From the NCBI RefSeq assembly GCF_900119165.1, contig NZ_FPJG01000006.1, forward strand, positions 2,046,001 through 2,110,000: a stretch of DNA of 64,000 nucleotides, in the 5' to 3' direction. The notes below the pieces were generated by a model. That model was not told the origin of the DNA. It made no database searches and worked only from the letters and a program-made list of their open reading frames with translations. Both the position numbers and the translations under genes were made by a program. The DNA is from Amycolatopsis australiensis. Lineage in GTDB: Bacteria; Actinomycetota; Actinomycetes; Mycobacteriales; Pseudonocardiaceae. Shown one piece after another: positions 51,926 to 61,104 of the stretch (positions are counted from its first letter, which is position 1; each line of letters opens with the position of its first letter).

Positions 51926-52662
51926 GCCACTCGACCGTCATGCTGCGCCGCAACTTCAAGCACATCACCCGGAACCCGACCTCGGTGTTCAACGCGGTCC
52001 TGATGCCGATCGTGATCATGCTGATGTTCGTCTACATGCTCGGAGACGCCTTCGACGTCGGAGTCGACTACGTCGACTACGCGACGCCCGGTCTGATGGC
52101 GCTGGCCGTCTGCTACGGGCTGGGCGCCACCGCGACGTCGGTGAACTCCGACATGACCAAGGGCATCATCAACCGCTTCAAGGTCATGCACGTCTCGCGC
52201 GGCGCGGTCCTGACCGGGCACGTCGTCGCCAGCGTGCTGACGAACCTCGTCGCCATCGCCGCGCTCGTCGGCGTGGCGTTCCTGCTCGGGTTCCGGCCTT
52301 CGGCGAGCTTCCTCGACTGGCTCGGTGTCGTCGGCATCGTGGTGCTGCTCGCCTTCGCGGCCGGCTGGTTCACGGTCGCGCTGGGGCTGTCGGCGAAGTC
52401 GCCGGAGACGGCGGGCATGGCCGCCGTGCCGTTGGTCATGCTGCCGTTCTTCAGCAGCGCGATCGCGCCGGCGGAGAAGATGGGGCAGGGCCTGCGGCAG
52501 TTCGCGCAGTACCAGCCGTTCACGCCGATCATCGAGACCCTGCGCGGTCTGCTCAACGGCACCCCGTCGACCGGCTACGCGCTCGCCGCCATCGGCTGGT
52601 GCGCCGGCATCGCCGTTGTCGGGTACGTCTGGGCGCGGTCGACGTTCAAGAAGCGAGCGTGA
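51922..52662 (+). CDS. ABC-2 type permease, DrrB-like
   Basis: The 246-aa protein has six hydrophobic helices. The N-terminal amphipathic region is NFKHITRNPTSVFNAVLMPI, and the conserved LPFFSSAIAPAEKMGQGLRQ with YQPFTPIIETLRGLL lies near the end, typical of the DrrB/ABC-2 family. It partners the preceding ATPase to export an unknown compound. Its 3' end overlaps the convergent SARP gene by 17 bp. Confidence 0.92.
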   Translation: MSHSTVMLRRNFKHITRNPTSVFNAVLMPIVIMLMFVYMLGDAFDVGVDYVDYATPGLMALAVCYGLGATATSVNSDMTKGIINRFKVMHVSRGAVLTGHVVASVLTNLVAIAALVGVAFLLGFRPSASFLDWLGVVGIVVLLAFAAGWFTVALGLSAKSPETAGMAAVPLVMLPFFSSAIAPAEKMGQGLRQFAQYQPFTPIIETLRGLLNGTPSTGYALAAIGWCAGIAVVGYVWARSTFKKRA

Positions 52663-55600
52663 CCTCGACCAGCTCGCGCCAGCTCGTCCGTGCCCCGTCC
52701 TGAGCCGCCTCGGTGAACCGCCTGTCACCGAGGCGGCTTCGCGCGGCCTGCTCGATGCGAGTCGTGTCCGGATCGGACAGATCAGCCAGGCCGCGGACGT
52801 TCGCGCTCGCCGCGAGCAGCCGCGCGGCCTGCTCGTCCTGACCCGTGCGCAGCGCCAGGTCCGCGACTCCGACGAGCACCTGCGCGATCGTCGGCGCGTG
52901 GCCCGCTTCGGACGCCGCCTCGACCGCCGCGACGCGGTGTTCGCGCGACTCGCCGGGATCTTCGGCGAGGTAGCCGAGCAAGTCCTCGGTCGTCGCGCGG
53001 ATGTTCGCCCGCTCGGCCGCGGGGCCCAGCATGGCCGTCGCGACATCGAGCTGGCGGCGTGCTTCCCCGGCGTCGCCCCGCCAGCGGGCGATCTCCGCCT
53101 TCGCCAGCGCCAGCTCGGTCAGGGCTTCCGGCCACGCGACGCGTTCCGCGTACCGCTGCGCTTCCGCCAGGGCGGCCGCGCTCGCCTGTTCGTCGCCCGC
53201 CAGCCAGTGCAGCTGGGCCTGCCGGGCCCGCATCCGCACGACGTCCTCGATGGCGCCGACCTCGGTGACGACCGCGACCGCGTGTTCGTAGTGCGCGCTC
53301 GCGGCGCCGGACTCGCCACGCATCGCGATGCGATCCGCCAGTTCGCACAGGGCGAGGGAAAGGCCCCACCGTTCGCCGAGCGCGCGGAACTCCGTGAGCG
53401 CCGCCTCGAGGTGCTCGTCCGCCTCCGCGCCGCCTTGGCCGAGCTGGATGCGCATCTTGCCCAGCTGCAACCGCGCCAGCGCGCGGACCCAGGGGTCATC
53501 GGAGGCGAGCAGCGGTTCCCACGCGAGCACGAACGCGTCCGGCGTCCGCACCATGCGTTCCAGCGCGGCGACCAGCTCGACGGCCGGGTGCCGGTGCTCG
53601 ATCCGCGCGCTGATCTCGTGGACCTCGTGGATCCACTCCGCCGCCTGGAACTGGTCGTTGCCCCGGCCGGCGGTCAGGAACCCCGTGACGAACGCGTACA
53701 CCGTGGCCCGGACGTCCTCGGCCACGTCGCCGGGAACGGTGGTGGCCGCCAGGAGCAGCTCGTTGCCTTCGGTCTTGTGCCCGCCGAGCCACCAGTACCA
53801 GCCGGCGGCCGCCGCCAGCCGCATCGCGCCGGGTGCGTCACCGGCGGCGAGCGCACCGCGCATGGCGGCGGCGATGTTGTCGTGCTCGGCCTCGAGCTTC
53901 GCCAGCCACTCCAGCTGCTGCGCACGGCGAAGGTGCGGCTCCGCCGTTTCCGCCAATTCGGTGAAGTACATGAGGTGCGCCCGGCGCGCCGGATCCGTTT
54001 CCCCTGCCTCAGCCAGGCGCTGTTCGGCGTACTCCTTGATCGTGCCGAGCATCCGGTAGCGCTCGTTTTCGGCGACCAGCAGCGACTTTTCGGTCAACGC
54101 CGTGAGCAGCTCCTCGACCGTGTCGTCCGCGCAGACGCGTTCGGCCGCTTCGAGCGTCGCGCCGCCGGAGAACACCGAAAGCCGGCGCAGGACTTCGCGT
54201 TCGGCGTCGGTGAGCAGCTCCCAGCTCCAGTCGATCACCGCGCGCAGCGTCCGGTGCCGCGGGAGCGCGGTGCGGCTGCCGCCGGTCAGCAGGCGGAACC
54301 GGTCGTCGAGCCGGTTGGCCAGCTGGTCGAGGGACATGGTGCGCAGCCGGGCCGCGGCCAGCTCGATCGCCAGCGGCATCCCGTCGAGGGCCCGGCACAC
54401 GCGCGCCAGGGTCGCCGACGTCGCGGCGTCGTCGCCGAGGTCCGTCCGCACCGCGCCGGCCCGCTCCCGCAGCAGCTGGACGGCCGGCGCGGACTCGATC
54501 TTGGCCGGGTCGGCGTCTTCGGCGGGCAGGAGCAGCGGCGCCACCGGCCACAGCGCCTCTCCGGTGATGCCGAGCGGTTCCCGGCTCGTCGCGAGGATCC
54601 GCAGCCGGCGGCACTCGCCGAGCACGCGGTGGGCGAACGCGGCCGCGGACTCGATGACGTGCTCGCAGTTGTCCAGCACCAGGACCATGTCCCGCTCGCG
54701 CAGCGCGGCGACGACCCGGTCGATCGGCTCCGCGTCCGGAGCGTCGCCGAGCAGCGCGTCTCGCAGCTTGAGCGCGGCGAGTGTCGCCTGGGCGACGTCT
54801 CCCTCGGTGGGCGCGAGTTCGACCAGCCAGGCGCCGTCCGGCCGGTCGCCGACCAGCGTGCGCGCGGTTTCGGTGGCCAGCCGCGTCTTTCCCGAGCCGC
54901 CCGGCCCGACCAGCGTGGTCAGCCGGTGCCCGGCGACGAGCTCCCGGACCGCGCTGACGTCGGCGTCCTTGCCGACGTAGCTGGTCAGCTCGGCGCGCAG
55001 GTTCGTCTTGCGCGTCTCCGCACGCCGGCCCAGCTCACCGCGCAGCAGCGCGACGTGCAGGGCGGCCAGCTCCGGCGACGGGTCGACGCCCAGCTCGTCG
55101 GCAAGGGTTTCGCGGGTGCGCTCGTAGACGCGCAAAGCTTCGCTGTCCCGGCCGGTCGCGACCAGCGCGCGCATCAACGCGCCGACCAGCCGTTCGCGCA
55201 CCGGGTGCGCGGCGACCAGGTCGGTCAGCTCGGTGACCGCGCCCGGCCCGAAGTCGATCTCGGCGTCGAACCGGTCTTCCAGCGCGGCCAGCCGGAGACC
55301 TTCGAGCCGGGTGACCGCCGCCTCGAACGCTTCGCTGTCCTGCAGGCCGACGTGCTGCATGGCCGGGCCGCGCCACAGGGCGAGCGCCTCACGCAGCCGC
55401 CGCGGGTCTTCGCCGGCCTGGGCGACGAGGCGTTCGAACCGCACGGCGTCGACGGAGTCGGGATCGACGGCCAGCCGGTAGCCGGTCGGCACGCCGTCGA
55501 CCGAGCCGTCCGGCAGGACCTTCCGCAGCCGGGAAACCAGGCGCTGCAACGCGTTCGTCGCGTCGGTGGGCGGCTGTTCGCCCCAGATCCAGTCGATGAG

Positions 55601-55735
55601 CGACGCCTTCGGGACCACGTGGCCCGGTTCGAGCGCCAGCGCGATCAGCAGCCCGCGCAACCGCGCACCCGGCACGTCGGCGAGCCCGCCGTCGTCCGTG
55701 CGAACCTCGAATGGACCCAGCATCCCGATCTGCAC
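52646..55735 (-). CDS. SARP/AfsR-like transcriptional regulator with NB-ARC and TPR domains
   Basis: The 1029-aa regulator has an N-terminal OmpR-like winged helix (about 1-95, LRGLLIALALEPGHVVPKAS), a bacterial transcriptional activation domain (about 98-245), an STAND/NB-ARC ATPase (Walker A LVGPGGSGKTRLATETARTL at about 279, Walker B MVLVLDNCEHVIESA), and C-terminal TPR-like helical repeats (about 620-1020). Such proteins activate secondary-metabolism or stress genes. It starts at GTG 55735, divergent from the P450 gene and convergent with the ABC pair. Heptamer repeats at 11-bp spacing before both genes are its likely targets. Confidence 0.92.
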   Translation of the reverse strand: MQIGMLGPFEVRTDDGGLADVPGARLRGLLIALALEPGHVVPKASLIDWIWGEQPPTDATNALQRLVSRLRKVLPDGSVDGVPTGYRLAVDPDSVDAVRFERLVAQAGEDPRRLREALALWRGPAMQHVGLQDSEAFEAAVTRLEGLRLAALEDRFDAEIDFGPGAVTELTDLVAAHPVRERLVGALMRALVATGRDSEALRVYERTRETLADELGVDPSPELAALHVALLRGELGRRAETRKTNLRAELTSYVGKDADVSAVRELVAGHRLTTLVGPGGSGKTRLATETARTLVGDRPDGAWLVELAPTEGDVAQATLAALKLRDALLGDAPDAEPIDRVVAALRERDMVLVLDNCEHVIESAAAFAHRVLGECRRLRILATSREPLGITGEALWPVAPLLLPAEDADPAKIESAPAVQLLRERAGAVRTDLGDDAATSATLARVCRALDGMPLAIELAAARLRTMSLDQLANRLDDRFRLLTGGSRTALPRHRTLRAVIDWSWELLTDAEREVLRRLSVFSGGATLEAAERVCADDTVEELLTALTEKSLLVAENERYRMLGTIKEYAEQRLAEAGETDPARRAHLMYFTELAETAEPHLRRAQQLEWLAKLEAEHDNIAAAMRGALAAGDAPGAMRLAAAAGWYWWLGGHKTEGNELLLAATTVPGDVAEDVRATVYAFVTGFLTAGRGNDQFQAAEWIHEVHEISARIEHRHPAVELVAALERMVRTPDAFVLAWEPLLASDDPWVRALARLQLGKMRIQLGQGGAEADEHLEAALTEFRALGERWGLSLALCELADRIAMRGESGAASAHYEHAVAVVTEVGAIEDVVRMRARQAQLHWLAGDEQASAAALAEAQRYAERVAWPEALTELALAKAEIARWRGDAGEARRQLDVATAMLGPAAERANIRATTEDLLGYLAEDPGESREHRVAAVEAASEAGHAPTIAQVLVGVADLALRTGQDEQAARLLAASANVRGLADLSDPDTTRIEQAARSRLGDRRFTEAAQDGARTSWRELVEVTLAS

Positions 55736-55769
55736 GCGGCCAGTCTGCCACGGGTGATCGGGACCGCCG

Positions 55770-55798
55770 GTGTCCGAGCCGTGTCAGCGCCGTGTCAG
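55770..55798 (+). promoter_or_regulatory. SARP-type heptamer direct repeats before P450 gene
   Basis: GTGTCCG (55770-55776), GTGTCAG (55781-55787) and GTGTCAG (55792-55798) repeat at 11-bp spacing, matching the array before the ABC exporter. They lie in the 111-bp region shared by the SARP and P450 starts, so autoregulation is also possible. Confidence 0.75.
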
Positions 55799-55846
55799 GC
55801 CCTTCCGCGAACGTGGCCGCAGACCACCGCGACGAAAGGACCTCCG

Positions 55847-57052
55847 ATGACCCCCGACATCCCGAACGGCCTCCCCGTGGACCGCGACGCCGGCCCCTTC
55901 GACCCGCCCCGCGCGATCACCCGGCTGCGCGAGGCCCGCCCGGTCAGCCCGCTGCGCTTCCCCGACGGGCACGACGGCTGGCTCGTCACCGGCTACGACG
56001 AGGTGCGGCAGCTGATGGCCGACACGCGGTTCAGCTCCCGCCTGGACCTCGACGTCGTCCACGTGCCGTTCGAGACGCCCGGCATGCCGGTGCCGACCGA
56101 GCCGTCCCCGCAGCTGCCGGGCATGTTCATCGCGATGGACCCGCCGGACCACGGGCGGCTGCGCAAGCGGCTCACCGGCGCGTTCACGGTCAAGCGGATG
56201 AAGCAGCTGGAAGAGCACATCGCCGAGGTCGTCGAGCGGCAGCTGGACCACCTCGCGGGCCTGACCCCGCCGGTCGACCTCGTGCGGGAGTTCGCGCTGC
56301 CGGTGCCGTCGCTGGTGATCTGCGGACTGCTCGGCGTCCCCTACGAGGACCGGGACTCGTTCCAGGCGAATTCGGCCCAGTTCATGGTCCGCGACCAGTC
56401 GCTGGAAGAGAAGATGGGCGCGTACGTCGCGCTGAACACGTATCTGTCCGAATTGGTCACGCGCAAGCGCGCCGAGCCCGGCGACGACATCCTGTCCGAC
56501 CTGGCCCGCCACGACGACCTGACCATCGAAGAGCTGACCGGGGCCGCGTTCCTGCTGCTGCTGGCGGGCCACGAGACGACGGCCAACATGCTGTCGCTGG
56601 GCACGTTCGCGCTGCTGGAACACCCGGCCGAGCTGGCGGAGCTGCGCGCGGCGCCGGAGCTGATGCCCGGGGCGGTGGAGGAGCTGCTGCGGTACCTGTC
56701 GGTGGCCGACATCTTCTACCGCTACGCGACGGAGGACCTCGAGCTGGGCGGGGAAACGATCGGCAAGGGCTCGACGGTCGTCGTCTCGCTGCTGGCGGCC
56801 AATCGGGACCCGCGACGCTTCGAGAACCCGGACAAGCTGGACCTGCACCGCAACGCGCGTGGCCTGTTGTCGTTCGGCCACGGCGTCCACCAGTGCCTCG
56901 GTCAGCAGCTGGCCCGTATCGAGATGCGCGCCGGGTTCGACGGTTTGCTGCGGCGGTTCCCCGGGCTTGCGCTGGCTGTTCCGGCGGAGGAGGTGAAGCT
57001 GCGGACGGACATGAACATCTACGGCGTTCACGAGCTGCCGGTCACCTGGTGA
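55847..57052 (+). CDS. Cytochrome P450
   Basis: The 401-aa monooxygenase has the I-helix oxygen-binding LLLAGHETTANMLSLGTFAL, the ExxR pair in EELLRYLS, and the heme loop LLSFGHGVHQCLGQQLARIE with the ligand cysteine. It resembles actinobacterial class I P450s that hydroxylate secondary metabolites; ferredoxin partners are not encoded nearby. ATG 55847 has GAAAGGA upstream. SARP repeats in the promoter and the nearby exporter suggest a small regulated metabolic or detoxification unit. Confidence 0.95.
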   Translation: MTPDIPNGLPVDRDAGPFDPPRAITRLREARPVSPLRFPDGHDGWLVTGYDEVRQLMADTRFSSRLDLDVVHVPFETPGMPVPTEPSPQLPGMFIAMDPPDHGRLRKRLTGAFTVKRMKQLEEHIAEVVERQLDHLAGLTPPVDLVREFALPVPSLVICGLLGVPYEDRDSFQANSAQFMVRDQSLEEKMGAYVALNTYLSELVTRKRAEPGDDILSDLARHDDLTIEELTGAAFLLLLAGHETTANMLSLGTFALLEHPAELAELRAAPELMPGAVEELLRYLSVADIFYRYATEDLELGGETIGKGSTVVVSLLAANRDPRRFENPDKLDLHRNARGLLSFGHGVHQCLGQQLARIEMRAGFDGLLRRFPGLALAVPAEEVKLRTDMNIYGVHELPVTW

Positions 57053-57686
57053 CCCCGGCCCGCATCCAGAGCACCACGTCGAGGCAGCGCAGCAGGCTGA
57101 TGTCCTCGATGCCGCCCGCTTCCGTGCGGAGTGCCTCCACCGCCGCGATTCTCGTGGGGTCCGTGTGGAACCAGCTCCACAGGCAGTGCCACTCGCTGTG
57201 CGGTGCCCGCAGCACCGCGCGCACGCGGCTGTCGTACACCGGGATCAGGCGGGGGCGCTTGCGGGCCATGAGCTTGGACGCCGTCACCGGGCGGTGGCTT
57301 CCGCCGCAGCGTCTGAACAGGTTCCACAGGCGGTGGGCCGGTGCGTCGCGCTCGTACGCCGACCAGGCCGTCGCGTGCATCGGGAGGTTCGCCGGGATCT
57401 GCTCCAGCAGGCCGCGGATCTGGTACGCGTACGTCATCGTCGTGTCGATCGCCACGTCCGCGAGGCTCGTGATGCTGAGGAAGTTGAGCGCCAGGACGTC
57501 GGCTTCCGTCACCGTGTTGGCGATGTCCGGGCGGTCGCCGCCGCCGGCGAAGCGTTCGAACCAGCGGCCGGTGTAGCGGGTGCGCTCTTCGCCGAAGTAG
57601 CGCCGAAGCGCCGACAGTGATTCTTGGCGGTGGACGCCGCGGACGCAGTCGTCCAGCAGCCGGTGCTGGTGGGCGTAGTCGTTCAT
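57042..57686 (-). CDS. DUF6308-like protein, unknown
   Basis: The 214-aa soluble protein contains the conserved-looking DIANTVTEADVLALNFLSIT, ASKLMARKRPRLIPVYDSRV and EDISLLRCLDVVLWMRAG. From memory it matches DUF6308, of unknown function, widespread in actinobacteria. It overlaps the convergent P450 gene by 11 bp. ATG with GGGAG 8 nt upstream. Confidence 0.75.
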   Translation of the reverse strand: MNDYAHQHRLLDDCVRGVHRQESLSALRRYFGEERTRYTGRWFERFAGGGDRPDIANTVTEADVLALNFLSITSLADVAIDTTMTYAYQIRGLLEQIPANLPMHATAWSAYERDAPAHRLWNLFRRCGGSHRPVTASKLMARKRPRLIPVYDSRVRAVLRAPHSEWHCLWSWFHTDPTRIAAVEALRTEAGGIEDISLLRCLDVVLWMRAGVTR

Positions 57687-57740
57687 GTCGAGCGCTCCCT
57701 CATCGCCGTCAGCTGAGGGTCGCGCCCGTCCGGTTTACCG

Positions 57741-58700
57741 TTACGGCAACGATTTCGGCCATTTCCCACCAACGGGCGGAATCGCCAAGCACTTCGGCGT
57801 CGCGAGGCTGCCGGGCGAACTCGCCGGCGCCTTCGCCTGAGCGGGCCACCGGGTCAAGGCGACCGCGGCCAGCACGATCACCATGCCGCCGACCACCCGC
57901 GGCGTCAGCGGTTCGCCGAGGACCAGCGCCCCGAGCGCGACCGACACGACCGGCAGCAGGTAGCCGACCGTCGCCGCGGCCGTCGGGCCTTCGTCGGTGA
58001 GGACGCGGTAATTCAGGTAGAACGTGATCCCGGTGCCGAAGACGCCGAGGATCGTCACCGCCGCCAGTGCGGTCAGGTTCAGGTGCGGGGCCGTGGTGCT
58101 CACGGGCAGGGCCAGCGCGGTGAGCGCGGTGGCCGTCGTCAGCTGCGCGGCCGAGAGCGCTAGCGGCGTGTCGCCGGGTGGCAGTTTCCTTGCCATGTAA
58201 GCGAATGCGATCGCGTAGCTGAGCCCGGCGGCGAGCAGGGCCAGCGCTCCGGCGCTCAGCAGGCCGGACTGCCGCCACGGCGCGAAGATCACCAGCACCC
58301 CACCGAACCCGAGCACGAGCCCGAGCAGCCGCGCGGGTCCGAGACGGCGTTCGGTGCCGAGCAGCACGCCGATCAGCAGCGACCACAACGGCGTCGTCGC
58401 GTTCATGACGCCCGCGATCCCGGAGTCGACAGTGCGTTCCCCGATGCCGAACAGCGCGAACGGCAGTGCGTTGCAGAAGAACGCGGCGATGACGAGCCTG
58501 CCCCACGTCCGGCGGTCCCGCGGCAGCCGCTGCCGCGTGGCGAGCGCGAGGACCAGCAGCGTCAGCGCGCCGAGGGCACAGCGGACGAGCGTGAGGTGGA
58601 CCGGGCTCAGGCCGGTCAGGGCGAGCTTGATCCACAGGAAACCCGAGCCCCACAACAGCGCCAGCACGGCCACGCGCACCCATCCAGTCACGTTTTCCAC
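57741..58700 (-). CDS. EamA/DMT-family transporter
   Basis: The 319-aa protein has ten hydrophobic helices in two EamA repeats, starting VRVAVLALLWGSGFLWIKLA, with PVHLTLVRCALGALTLL and the second-repeat VGYLLPVVSVALGALVLGEP. Members export amino acids, purines or drugs. The C-terminal 40 residues form a polar tail. GTG start. Confidence 0.9.
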   Translation of the reverse strand: MENVTGWVRVAVLALLWGSGFLWIKLALTGLSPVHLTLVRCALGALTLLVLALATRQRLPRDRRTWGRLVIAAFFCNALPFALFGIGERTVDSGIAGVMNATTPLWSLLIGVLLGTERRLGPARLLGLVLGFGGVLVIFAPWRQSGLLSAGALALLAAGLSYAIAFAYMARKLPPGDTPLALSAAQLTTATALTALALPVSTTAPHLNLTALAAVTILGVFGTGITFYLNYRVLTDEGPTAAATVGYLLPVVSVALGALVLGEPLTPRVVGGMVIVLAAVALTRWPAQAKAPASSPGSLATPKCLAIPPVGGKWPKSLP

Positions 58701-58767
58701 GGTGCCGGAGGGGTCCTGTCAGGACAAGTGAAGAGTTCTGGAGCGACCTTTAAGGCGTGCTACAAAT

Positions 58768-59490
58768 TCAGCGGGCAGGCAAGGCCTTCAGCCGCCGGGT
58801 GAGCGCCGACGGGTCGAGGTTCGCGCGCCTGCCCGCGTCGTGGCCGTCGAGGTAGCCGCTGCCCGACAGGCGGCGGGGTGCGGCCGCGCGCAGGTCGCCG
58901 TACTCCTCGTCGAACGCGTGCTGCACCATCTGCGCGCGGTCGCGGACCACCAGTTCCGCCGACCGTTCGCCGGGGACCGCCGTGCGGACCGCGTCCTGCT
59001 CGGCGCGGGACAGCCGCTCGTGCACCGCGCGGGCGAAACCGTGCAGCCAGGTCCGGCGGTACGCGGCGAGCGACTCGGGGAAGAAGCCGTCCGGCCGGAC
59101 GCGCGTCAGCTGCGTGTTCGCCTGCAGCAGCAGGCTGGTGAACAGCAGCTCGACCCGGCCGAGGTCGGAACGGAAGCCGAAGACGGTGACGCTCTCGACC
59201 TTCTGGCCGAGGCGGTGCAGCAGCGTCCGGCACCGCAGCGGGTAGGCGACCGAGGTCAGCAGGCTCGCCTTGTCGCGGCTGTAGGGGTCGTTCATCGGGA
59301 TCTTGAGCGTCCCGATCTCGTCGGCGCTCGCCCCGGACGCGGCGAGCATCGCCTGGTCGATCCCGTACCGCGCGACCAGCTCGGCGGCCTTCTTGTTGTA
59401 GGCCTCGGCTTCGGCCTCGGTGACCGCCGGGTCCTCGGCCTTCGCCAGCAGCTTCCGGATGCGCTCGAGCTGCGGGTCTGACTCGGTCAT
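58768..59490 (-). CDS. DUF2786 domain protein
   Basis: The 240-aa protein has an N-terminal DUF2786 motif (LERIRKLLAKAEDPAVTEAE, then KKAAELVARYGIDQAML), followed by an uncharacterised helical part with LRCRTLLHRLGQKVESVTVF and HGFARAVHERLSRAE. The function is unknown; the DUF is common in phages and actinobacteria. It is divergent from the GNAT gene with 87 bp between them. Confidence 0.85.
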   Translation of the reverse strand: MTESDPQLERIRKLLAKAEDPAVTEAEAEAYNKKAAELVARYGIDQAMLAASGASADEIGTLKIPMNDPYSRDKASLLTSVAYPLRCRTLLHRLGQKVESVTVFGFRSDLGRVELLFTSLLLQANTQLTRVRPDGFFPESLAAYRRTWLHGFARAVHERLSRAEQDAVRTAVPGERSAELVVRDRAQMVQHAFDEEYGDLRAAAPRRLSGSGYLDGHDAGRRANLDPSALTRRLKALPAR

Positions 59491-59577
59491 GGGAGGCAGG
59501 GTATTCGATCACGTGTTCGGACGCGTACATCGGGTCGGCGTGTCCTGGAGACTGGACGGACGGCCGGAGGGGGCGCG

Positions 59578-60528
59578 TTGACGACGGACCTGGTGATCGA
59601 GCGGTTCGACCCGGCGGCGGCCGGCTTCGCCCGCTGCCACGACCTGCTGGTGGCGAGCCAGCTCGCCGATCGGCCCGGCGAACCCCCGCTGCCCCTGGCG
59701 GAACTGGCGGGCCGGTGGACGCGGCCCCTGCCCGGGATGGGCACCGCGGCGCGCTGGCTGGGTTTCCGCGGCGACGCCCTCGTCGAAGTGCACTTCCTCG
59801 AAGCCGAGAACAGCGGGATCGGCTTGACGCACATCGTCGTGCACCCGGCCGCCCGGCGCGCGGGCATCGGCGGTGCGATGCTGCGGGCGGTCCTGCCGGC
59901 CCTGCGTGAGCGGGGCCGGCGGGTGATCGAAGGCTGGCAGGTCGTCGCCGGCACCGCGGGCGAACGGTGGGCCGCGGCGATGGGCTTCCGGCCGGTGCGC
60001 ACGATCGTGCGACAGGCACTCGTGACCGCCGAGACCGACCGGTCGCGCTGGGACGTGCCGGTCGGGGCGGGCTACCGGCTGCTGCGGTGGATGGGTGCCG
60101 CGCCGGACGCCGTGCTCGATTCCTACGCCGCCCTGCGGGGTGCGATCCACGACGCCCCGCTCGGGCAGTCGGACTACCGGTGGCCGGAGTGGACGTCCGC
60201 GCGGGTACGGGCCACCGAAGCCGAGGCGCGGGCGCAGGGCCTCGAACAGCGGATCGTGGCGGCGGTCCACGAGCGCACCGGCGAGGCGGCCGCCTTCACC
60301 GAGGTGTGCGTGCACCCGCGCCGTCCGGACTGGGCGTACCAGCGGGACACCGCCGTGGCGGCCGCGCACCGGGGGCGGGGCCTCGGTCGCTGCGTGAAGG
60401 CGCACATGGCGCGGTGGCTGCTCGGCGAGCGTCCCGCCATCGCCTGGATCAGCACCACCACCGGTGCCGAAAACGCACACATGATCCGCGTCAACCGGGA
60501 GTCGGCTTCACGACGCTGCCGTCGATGA
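59578..60528 (+). CDS. Tandem GNAT acetyltransferase with probable C-terminal frameshift
   Basis: The 316-aa protein contains two GNAT domains (about 5-150 and 160-310). The first has VVHPAARRAGIGGAMLRAVL, the second VAAAHRGRGLGRCVKAHMAR followed by TTTGAENAHMIRVNRE. In the family the last motif normally continues as LGFTT. Here LGFTTLP-like sequence appears in the next frame (GFTTLPSMIAVQREV, to a stop at 60572), so a one-base loss near 60508 probably replaced the last residues with SASRRCRR. TTG start. The gene may still work, since the active region is intact. A sequencing error is an alternative. Confidence 0.8.
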   Translation: MTTDLVIERFDPAAAGFARCHDLLVASQLADRPGEPPLPLAELAGRWTRPLPGMGTAARWLGFRGDALVEVHFLEAENSGIGLTHIVVHPAARRAGIGGAMLRAVLPALRERGRRVIEGWQVVAGTAGERWAAAMGFRPVRTIVRQALVTAETDRSRWDVPVGAGYRLLRWMGAAPDAVLDSYAALRGAIHDAPLGQSDYRWPEWTSARVRATEAEARAQGLEQRIVAAVHERTGEAAAFTEVCVHPRRPDWAYQRDTAVAAAHRGRGLGRCVKAHMARWLLGERPAIAWISTTTGAENAHMIRVNRESASRRCRR

Positions 60529-60546
60529 TCGCCGTGCAGCGGGAAG

Positions 60547-61104
60547 TCAGCCCAGGTACGCGTCGAGCGTGACGGCGAGCGCCGACTCCGGGGACGGTGC
60601 GAAGCTCGCGCCCGCCAGGCCGCCCCACAGCCACAGCTGCGCCAGGCCGTGCAGCGCGGCCCACAGCGACGCCGCGACCAGCCGCAGGTCGGCGCCCGAC
60701 CGCGCGACCGGGGTCGGTACCGCCGCCACCAGCACCGCGAAGGTGTCGAACACCGCGCTCGCCGCCGCCGAGAGCGCCGGGTCGTCCGGGTCGACGAGGT
60801 CGCGGCGGAACATCAGCTCGAACATCGCCGGGTTGGCCAGCGCGAAGTCCAGGTAGCTGTGACAGGCGGCGGTCAGCCGTTCGCGCGGCGAGTTTCCCGG
60901 CAGCGTGTCCCGGCGGGCGAGCAGCTCGGCGTACCCGCGTGTCGCCACGGCGGACAGCAGTTCGGCGCGGCCGGAGAAGTGCCGCAGCGGCGCGCCGTGC
61001 GAGACGCCGGCCGCCTTCGCGATCCCGCGCAGCGTCACCGCGTCGACGCCGCCGTCGGCCAGCAGCTCGGACGCGGTGTCGATCAGGCGTTGCCGGGTGC
61101 CCAC
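60547..61104 (-). CDS. TetR-family regulator
   Basis: The 185-aa protein has an N-terminal HTH (TLRGIAKAAGVSHGAPLRHF) and a C-terminal domain with AACHSYLDFALANPAMFELM and LWAALHGLAQLWLWGGL, resembling the TetR_C_33 type. GTG 61104 lies inside the 3' end of the SGNH hydrolase gene, a 22-bp overlap, so both are translated from one mRNA. The palindromic sites upstream of that operon (61910-61948) are its likely operators. Confidence 0.9.
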   Translation of the reverse strand: MGTRQRLIDTASELLADGGVDAVTLRGIAKAAGVSHGAPLRHFSGRAELLSAVATRGYAELLARRDTLPGNSPRERLTAACHSYLDFALANPAMFELMFRRDLVDPDDPALSAAASAVFDTFAVLVAAVPTPVARSGADLRLVAASLWAALHGLAQLWLWGGLAGASFAPSPESALAVTLDAYLG

